A stretch of 64,000 nt of DNA from Neptunicella marina. Its GTDB lineage: Bacteria > Pseudomonadota > Gammaproteobacteria > Enterobacterales > Alteromonadaceae. The first letter of the stretch is position 1; each line of letters begins with the position of its first letter. The notes beneath the pieces were generated by a model. That model searched no databases. It was not told the DNA's origin and was given only the letters and a program-made list of their open reading frames with translations. Below are positions 58,964 to 64,000 of this stretch, one piece after another. The stretch spans positions 1 through 64,000 of the forward strand of contig NZ_JACNEP010000010.1 of assembly GCF_014270035.1 (NCBI RefSeq), in the 5' to 3' direction. The position numbers and the translations under genes were made by a program.

Positions 58964-60220
58964 TTAAGCATAAACCGGGAATTGCTTACACAAAGCAACC
59001 ACTTCACCTTTAACACGCTCAATCACAGCTTCATCGTTGATGTTATCTAAAACATCAGCAATCCAGTTAGCAACCTGATTGGCTTGCTCTTCTTTAAAGC
59101 CGCGACGGGTAATGGCTGGGGACCCGATACGTAAACCACTGGTCACAAATGGTGAGCGCGGATCATTCGGTACTGAGTTTTTGTTAACCGTGATGTTGGC
59201 GCGGCCTAAAGCAGCATCAGCATCTTTACCAGTGATGTCCTTAGCAATTAAATCCATCAGAAATAAATGGTTGTCAGTGCCGCCAGATACCACATCATAA
59301 CCGCGTTCCTGTAGTACTCTCACCATCGCTTTGGCGTTAGCAACGACTTGCTGTTGATACGCTTTAAATTCAGGCTGTAACGCTTCTTTAAAGGCGACTG
59401 CTTTTGCAGCAACAGCGTGGCACAAAGGACCACCCTGGCTTCCCGGGAATACAGCACTATTCAGCTTTTTGTAGATATCTTCATCACCACAAGCCGATAC
59501 AATCAAACCGCCACGTGGACCAGCTAATGTTTTGTGCGTGGTAGTGGTTACTACGTGTGCATGAGGAACAGGGTTCGGATAAACGCCAGCTGCTATTAAG
59601 CCTGCAACGTGCGCCATATCAACGAACAAATAGGCACCCACTTTATCGGCAATTTCACGGAATCTGGCCCAGTCAACAATACCTGAGTATGCAGAAAAAC
59701 CACCGATAATCATTTTTGGTTTGTGCTCAAGCGCTAACGCTTCAACCTGGGCGTAATCAATTTCGCCGGTTTCAGGGTGCAAACCATATTGAACCGCGTG
59801 GTAGGTTTTACCTGAGAAGTTAACATGAGAACCGTGAGTTAAGTGACCACCATGTGCCAGACTCATACCCAATACAGTGTCGTTTGGTTGCAACAAAGCT
59901 AAAAATACAGCGTTGTTAGCCTGTGAACCTGAGTGGGGTTGAACATTGGCAAAATCAGCACCAAACAATTCTTTAGCACGTTCAATGGCTAATTCTTCAG
60001 CCACATCAACATATTCACAGCCACCGTAATAACGCTTGTGAGGGTAACCTTCAGCATATTTGTTAGTCAGTTGTGAACCTTGTGCTTCTAACACACGTGG
60101 GCTGCAATAGTTTTCAGATGCGATCAGCTCAATGTGCTCTTCCTGACGAGCCGTTTCCTGTTGGATGGCCTGCCATAATTCAGGGTCAAAATCAGCGATG
60201 TTCATGTCTCTTGATAACAT
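58964..60220 (-). CDS. glyA: Serine hydroxymethyltransferase GlyA
   Basis: Converts serine and tetrahydrofolate to glycine and methylene-tetrahydrofolate, a PLP enzyme of one-carbon metabolism. 418 residues, same length class as E. coli GlyA (417), which also starts MLKREMNIADYD. PLP lysine in [14 protein letters not shown] (about 230). GAGGA site 7 nt before ATG 60220. Confidence 0.98.
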   Translation of the reverse strand: MLSRDMNIADFDPELWQAIQQETARQEEHIELIASENYCSPRVLEAQGSQLTNKYAEGYPHKRYYGGCEYVDVAEELAIERAKELFGADFANVQPHSGSQANNAVFLALLQPNDTVLGMSLAHGGHLTHGSHVNFSGKTYHAVQYGLHPETGEIDYAQVEALALEHKPKMIIGGFSAYSGIVDWARFREIADKVGAYLFVDMAHVAGLIAAGVYPNPVPHAHVVTTTTHKTLAGPRGGLIVSACGDEDIYKKLNSAVFPGSQGGPLCHAVAAKAVAFKEALQPEFKAYQQQVVANAKAMVRVLQERGYDVVSGGTDNHLFLMDLIAKDITGKDADAALGRANITVNKNSVPNDPRSPFVTSGLRIGSPAITRRGFKEEQANQVANWIADVLDNINDEAVIERVKGEVVALCKQFPVYA

Positions 60221-60531
60221 CAGGCGTCCTCATAGTAATGTAGCGAATTATTTTGGGCGCTATTCTAGACATAATCCCCTCTCGTTGCACCCGCTTTAAT
60301 GGACTTTCTTATAGTCAAATCAATGTTAAGCTGGCTTTACAAACTCCATCAAATCATTGGCTTAATATATATTCAACGCCAAAGCCCCGCTCCGGTAAGG
60401 CAAAACCGTCAAAATCATTTACAAGTACATTTTTTAACCATACAGTTTTGATGTATCTGATGCGTGTAATACGATTTAACCAGTGCTCGATCCGACCAGT
60501 GTTTTCAATATAACGAACCAAGGAATCCCAG
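60221..60531. other. 311-bp intergenic region between glyA and the DUF6265-like gene
   Basis: Divergent promoters expected. No RNA gene or clear regulator site was identified. An open frame on the plus strand (60253-60513) has no ribosome site and no recognisable family. Confidence 0.5.
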
Positions 60532-61041
60532 ATGAAAAAAGGCATTGTATACTGTTTGTTACTTCTACTGCCCGTTACAACTTATGCTACCGAGAAACTT
60601 GAACATATTTTATATCTGGCACAAAACCAGACCTCTCCCAAAGCCAGTTTAAACGTGGTTAAGTGGCTTGCAGGTCATTGGCGAGGAGAAGCGTTTGGGG
60701 GTATCACCGAAGAAATTTGGGCTCCACCTTTAGGTGGTAGCATGATGGGAGCGTTTAAACTGGTAATGGACAACCAAGTGAAGTTTTATGAAATAGAGAC
60801 CATTGCTGAACAAAATAACAGTCTTGTTTTCAGACTTAAGCATTTTAGTGGCGATTTAAAAGGCTGGGAGAAACAGGATGAAACAGTCAACTTCCCGTTG
60901 GTAAAAGTGACCACCAACAAGGTTTACTTCGATGGTCTTACCGTTGAAAAAGTCAACGACGATGAAATTAATATCTATGTCGCCATTGAGAAAAAAAACA
61001 CTACTACTGAAGAAAAGTTTAACTATAAACGGGTTCACTAG
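60532..61041 (+). CDS. Exported DUF6265-like protein
   Basis: 169 residues, AAGGAA site before ATG 60532. Signal peptide (YCLLLLLPVTTYA). The body starts LAGHWRGEAFGGITEEIWAPPLGG (about 44-67), then a beta-barrel-like pattern, matching the DUF6265 motif of small lipocalin-like proteins. Function unknown. Confidence 0.85.
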   Translation: MKKGIVYCLLLLLPVTTYATEKLEHILYLAQNQTSPKASLNVVKWLAGHWRGEAFGGITEEIWAPPLGGSMMGAFKLVMDNQVKFYEIETIAEQNNSLVFRLKHFSGDLKGWEKQDETVNFPLVKVTTNKVYFDGLTVEKVNDDEINIYVAIEKKNTTTEEKFNYKRVH

Positions 61042-61109
61042 CCCCAATGTGCGATTATTTCATCCCTACATCAGATGTTGCTGCGGCTGACACAGGAATG
61101 AATAGCGAC

Positions 61110-62753
61110 TTAATCCTGCTTTAACCGCATTTTTAACTGATAGTCATAAAGTGAAATTTGCTCAGGCTTAGTATTAGTCTGCTCAATATACGCATCGGGT
61201 GCATAGTTAACTTTAACGGGCAAATTACCATGTACACCAATTAATCGAGCCCCTACTCCGTCTTTCATTCCCCCCAGCTCCACCGGCTTATTACTATTAA
61301 AGCCATTTGTAAATTCTACCTGAATATTCCAGAAACTGTTGTACTGAGCGTGTGATGGTTTCCAATAACCAGCCCCACCACCTTTAAATAAATCATAGCG
61401 GCGTTTGTCATCGCTGATTGTGACCCTGACCTTAATATCATCGAACAAGTTCTGCTGATTCACACCGCTATGTTGATCGAGAAGCGGTTCAGTATTTACC
61501 TTGCAATGGGAATAGACACTTTTTGTCGAGAATGTATTAAAACTTAATGGATGACGAACAGGATTATCAACAGTTAAGTCATTCACCAGAACATTGTGCA
61601 CACCGCCCATTTGTACCGAATAATGAGCGAGTTTTTCGCCTGATGTATTAATATGACGAATACTGACATTGGCGATTTCTTCAGTAAGAATGCCACTATC
61701 TGCATTATCAATAACCACATCCTGTACCCAACTGTTGTAGACGCGAGTCAGATAAATACCGTTAAAGCCCTGCTCAACATGGTGCGCAACCGGCTCGGCA
61801 TACGGGAAACGAATGGCAAAATGCTCCAATCCTACTTCAGATAAATGCTGCCATGGCGTTAGAGTAACACCGAATTCAGGTTTAACATTGTGCAACAACG
61901 GACTACTTATATGTACGTTTTTGCCATTTACTGCACGTACCTCAACCTGCTGACGCGCCAGCGCCAATTTTGGTTGTTGCCAGTGATGAGACCCTATTTT
62001 AACCCGATCTTCGGTGGCATATTTACCATACAGCTCAGTTAAAAACGCACCGTCTTTACCCTCAGTATTAAACCAGCTAATTTCAATAACATCACCAATT
62101 TTAAACTTATCAGCGTCATCCACTTGCAGCGTTAGTTTTCCCTGCTCACCGCTTTGCCCCTTGGCAAGTATACTGGGCTCGGTGTCATAACTATCAAGAT
62201 ACTGTTTAACCCGTTGGCCTTTTATGCGACTCCAAAAAAAACCACCAGACCAGGCCCACTGAGTAAAAGGTATTGCTATATTATTTGGCTTCTCTCGCTG
62301 AACCTTATCAAGCTTGATCAGGTAATCACGAAGCTCGGCCAGCTCAGGCGGGTTCGGCACATAATTCAGCGGTCTGGGAAAGTAAAACTCTGTGCCACCT
62401 GCGCCACTACCACTGCCGCGTAACACAAGCTGGCTGCGCTCAAGATAAATAATATCACTGAGAATATATCGCCCTGGTGCAAACTGCAGAATAATCCCGC
62501 CTTGCAAACCATTCACCTGTTTCAACAAAGCAATCAGAGCTTTACTGTCATCCAGACTATCATTAGCGTGAACACCAAATTGCTCAACATCAAGCACCTG
62601 ATAACCCTCGGTACCAGGCTGACGTTCACCATTGGCATAACCTGCATAAGAGTAATCGGGCAAAAAAATCGATTTATCCTGCAACAATTCAGCGGCGGGA
62701 GCGCAGCCCACAAATAGTACTGTTAAAGCTAAAACCGACAACAGGCATTTCAT
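61110..62753 (-). CDS. Beta-helix (pectate-lyase-like, DUF4955-type) lipoprotein
   Basis: 547 residues. Lipobox LFVGC (ALTVLFVGCAPAA). A right-handed parallel beta-helix is suggested by the opening VEQFGVHANDSLDDSKALIALL, typical of pectate-lyase superfamily catalytic repeats, and by repeated short strands (GIYLTRVYNSWVQDVVIDNADSGIL, ISIRHINTSG). DUF4955-type C-terminal half. Encoded 4 nt overlapping the GH2 stop (ATGA), so translationally coupled. Probably acts on polysaccharide at the cell surface. Confidence 0.75.
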   Translation of the reverse strand: MKCLLSVLALTVLFVGCAPAAELLQDKSIFLPDYSYAGYANGERQPGTEGYQVLDVEQFGVHANDSLDDSKALIALLKQVNGLQGGIILQFAPGRYILSDIIYLERSQLVLRGSGSGAGGTEFYFPRPLNYVPNPPELAELRDYLIKLDKVQREKPNNIAIPFTQWAWSGGFFWSRIKGQRVKQYLDSYDTEPSILAKGQSGEQGKLTLQVDDADKFKIGDVIEISWFNTEGKDGAFLTELYGKYATEDRVKIGSHHWQQPKLALARQQVEVRAVNGKNVHISSPLLHNVKPEFGVTLTPWQHLSEVGLEHFAIRFPYAEPVAHHVEQGFNGIYLTRVYNSWVQDVVIDNADSGILTEEIANVSIRHINTSGEKLAHYSVQMGGVHNVLVNDLTVDNPVRHPLSFNTFSTKSVYSHCKVNTEPLLDQHSGVNQQNLFDDIKVRVTISDDKRRYDLFKGGGAGYWKPSHAQYNSFWNIQVEFTNGFNSNKPVELGGMKDGVGARLIGVHGNLPVKVNYAPDAYIEQTNTKPEQISLYDYQLKMRLKQD

Positions 62754-64000
62754 AACGCCACCACACCCAGCCTGGGATCGATCTTGATATACAGGCCTTT
62801 AACGTTCTGAGTACGAAACTCAATAACTGATGGCTGCTCGCCCGCCACAAACTCAATAGCTACCTGACCACTGGCCATTTCGAGAATGCTACTTCTGTGT
62901 GGTGTACCGTAATTTTCCAGCAAATGGCCATGACTGGTCATATTGGAGAAATAGGCTCTTTCATTGTAATCCAATACCCGGTTTCCCTCTTTATCCAGTG
63001 CTTCTGCCCGAATCAGCCAGTTACCGTTGGCCAGCTTATCGGCACTCAGGTTAATGTGATCCTGCTTACCATGTTCGCCAATCAGGTAGTGCACTGCCAT
63101 GTTGTCTTTGGCCACGGCTTTATTATCACGGTAGCCCACTACACTTAACTGGTTCACTCCACTCTTAAACGGTACTTTCCACACTAAACCACCGGCAGGC
63201 ACAACGCCTTGTTGTTTATCTTTTTTGCCCAGTGATTTGCCATCAAGGCTAAGTTCGGCCGCTTCGGTATTACAATACACGGTAACCTCGCGTCCTTCTT
63301 TTGGTCCTTCACGGTGCGTCCAGCTGTGGGACTCGATATAGCAAAACGGGTCTTTTGCCCAGTAGCTTTTAAACACATAATAGGCATCTTTAGGATTGCC
63401 GGCTCTGTCCACCAGGCCTTTCTGATTCATGTACGGAATGGGATTTTCCGGACGCAGCGGCGTGCCAAAATCCTTAAATGCCCACTGGGCATTGCCAGCG
63501 AAGTCGGGGGTGCTTTCTGACACATTCAGATGCCAGTCGAACAGATCCACAATATAGTTTTCGTTCCAGTCGGAATCTTTGGCCACACTTTTAACCACAG
63601 CCTGATTCATCGCCTCAGAAACCGATACCTGTGCACCGCGAATGCCGGTAGCACTGATGGGGGTTTCGGTATGGCGGCCAACATGGCTGGAACCGCCATA
63701 TTCCATATGAATGAAATTCGGATATTTCTGCATCGACTTGTGAATTGATTTAGCATACTGGCTGTAAGCCCCTCCATACCAACCAGCCCAGATTGACGGC
63801 GAAAACGCATCAACAATTTTATCGCCCGGATAAAATTTACGAATGGAGGTTAAACGACTTTTATCCAGCGATTTAGTCACATCATTCAAATGTTGCAAAT
63901 AAGGGGTAACCACATCATCAGCTCCACCGCCGACAAAATCTTCCTCCCAGTACATTTCGTTACCCAGTGACCAAAATGCAATACTGGCATGGTTGTAGTT
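62750..64000 (-). CDS. Glycoside hydrolase family 2 beta-galactosidase-like enzyme (5' end outside window)
   Basis: At least 416 C-terminal residues; the frame stays open to the window edge, so an ATG at 63955 is internal. The general acid/base Glu is in FWSLGNEMYWEED near the edge, and the nucleophile Glu in PNFIHMEYGGSSHVGRH. The C-terminal beta domains include TVYCNTEAAELSLDGKSLG. This type occurs in algal (agar, porphyran, ulvan) polysaccharide clusters; which one here is not shown. Signal peptide and catalytic-domain start are outside. Confidence 0.9.
   Translation of the reverse strand, partial: NYNHASIAFWSLGNEMYWEEDFVGGGADDVVTPYLQHLNDVTKSLDKSRLTSIRKFYPGDKIVDAFSPSIWAGWYGGAYSQYAKSIHKSMQKYPNFIHMEYGGSSHVGRHTETPISATGIRGAQVSVSEAMNQAVVKSVAKDSDWNENYIVDLFDWHLNVSESTPDFAGNAQWAFKDFGTPLRPENPIPYMNQKGLVDRAGNPKDAYYVFKSYWAKDPFCYIESHSWTHREGPKEGREVTVYCNTEAAELSLDGKSLGKKDKQQGVVPAGGLVWKVPFKSGVNQLSVVGYRDNKAVAKDNMAVHYLIGEHGKQDHINLSADKLANGNWLIRAEALDKEGNRVLDYNERAYFSNMTSHGHLLENYGTPHRSSILEMASGQVAIEFVAGEQPSVIEFRTQNVKGLYIKIDPRLGVVAL

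Noticed and set aside
60253-60513. Open frame in the glyA upstream region
   Set aside because: No ribosome site, and the composition is that of intergenic DNA; it also overlaps the promoter area.

Overview
The window reads as chromosomal DNA of a marine gammaproteobacterium of the Alteromonadales, most likely Alteromonadaceae. Grounds: moderately AT-rich DNA; a housekeeping backbone (ffh-ypjD-corB, truA-accD-folC-dedD-cvpA-purF, cysS-ppiB-lpxH, fadIJ, glyA) with proteins close to Vibrio/Shewanella/E. coli types; a FadR-type operator; and, at the right edge, GH2 glycosidase and beta-helix genes of the kind used on algal polysaccharides. The genus is inferred; no rRNA or tRNA gene was seen.

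Layout. 1-700: the tail of an IS200/IS605-type transposase and its hairpin right end, inserted into an esterase gene that also carries an in-frame stop. 0.8-9.2 kb: an orphan lipoprotein, ffh, a CcsA/YpjD-like membrane protein, CorB, a small coiled-coil protein, SixA and an M16 peptidase. 9.3-14.5 kb: a very large propeller-PAS-GGDEF-EAL sensor, then a short gene whose product ends in three identical decapeptides, behind a sigma-54-like promoter. 14.6-18.1 kb: fadI-fadJ (beta-oxidation) with a FadR box. 18.3-26.6 kb: MoxR/DUF58/DUF4381/BatA/BatB-BatC/BatD, then an ECF sigma factor and a DUF3379 anti-sigma-like protein. 26.6-28.6 kb: a GNAT enzyme and an EAL-HDOD protein. 28.7-34.2 kb: sulfate activation operon cysD-cysC-cysQ-cysN plus an SLC13 transporter. 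34.2-37.0 kb: cysS, ppiB, lpxH. 37.2-41.0 kb: a PhoX-like lipoprotein and a two-haem-motif cytochrome, with a possible Pho box. 41.0-48.6 kb: miaE, a Yip1 protein and the purF-to-truA cluster. 48.8-58.8 kb: an accessory surface locus. 59.0-61.0 kb: glyA and a DUF6265-like protein. 61.1-64.0 kb: the end of a polysaccharide-degradation cluster.

How genes work together. The sulfur operon takes up sulfate (probably), activates it to APS and PAPS, and clears PAP. fadI and fadJ form the trifunctional beta-oxidation complex, with thiolase first. The MoxR-Bat block is one tightly overlapping transcription unit and may sense or build something in the envelope, with the ECF pair downstream as a possible response branch. 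The surface locus encodes two major DUF4402 pilin-like proteins, a PapD-type chaperone, a usher carrying C-terminal SPOR domains, a minor subunit and a lipoprotein, flanked by three FlgO-like lipoproteins.

The two most unusual items are the triple-repeat peptide gene (14045-14251), whose repeats differ only at synonymous positions, and the usher-SPOR fusion locus (50.1-58.8 kb). Functions for both are inference from sequence alone.
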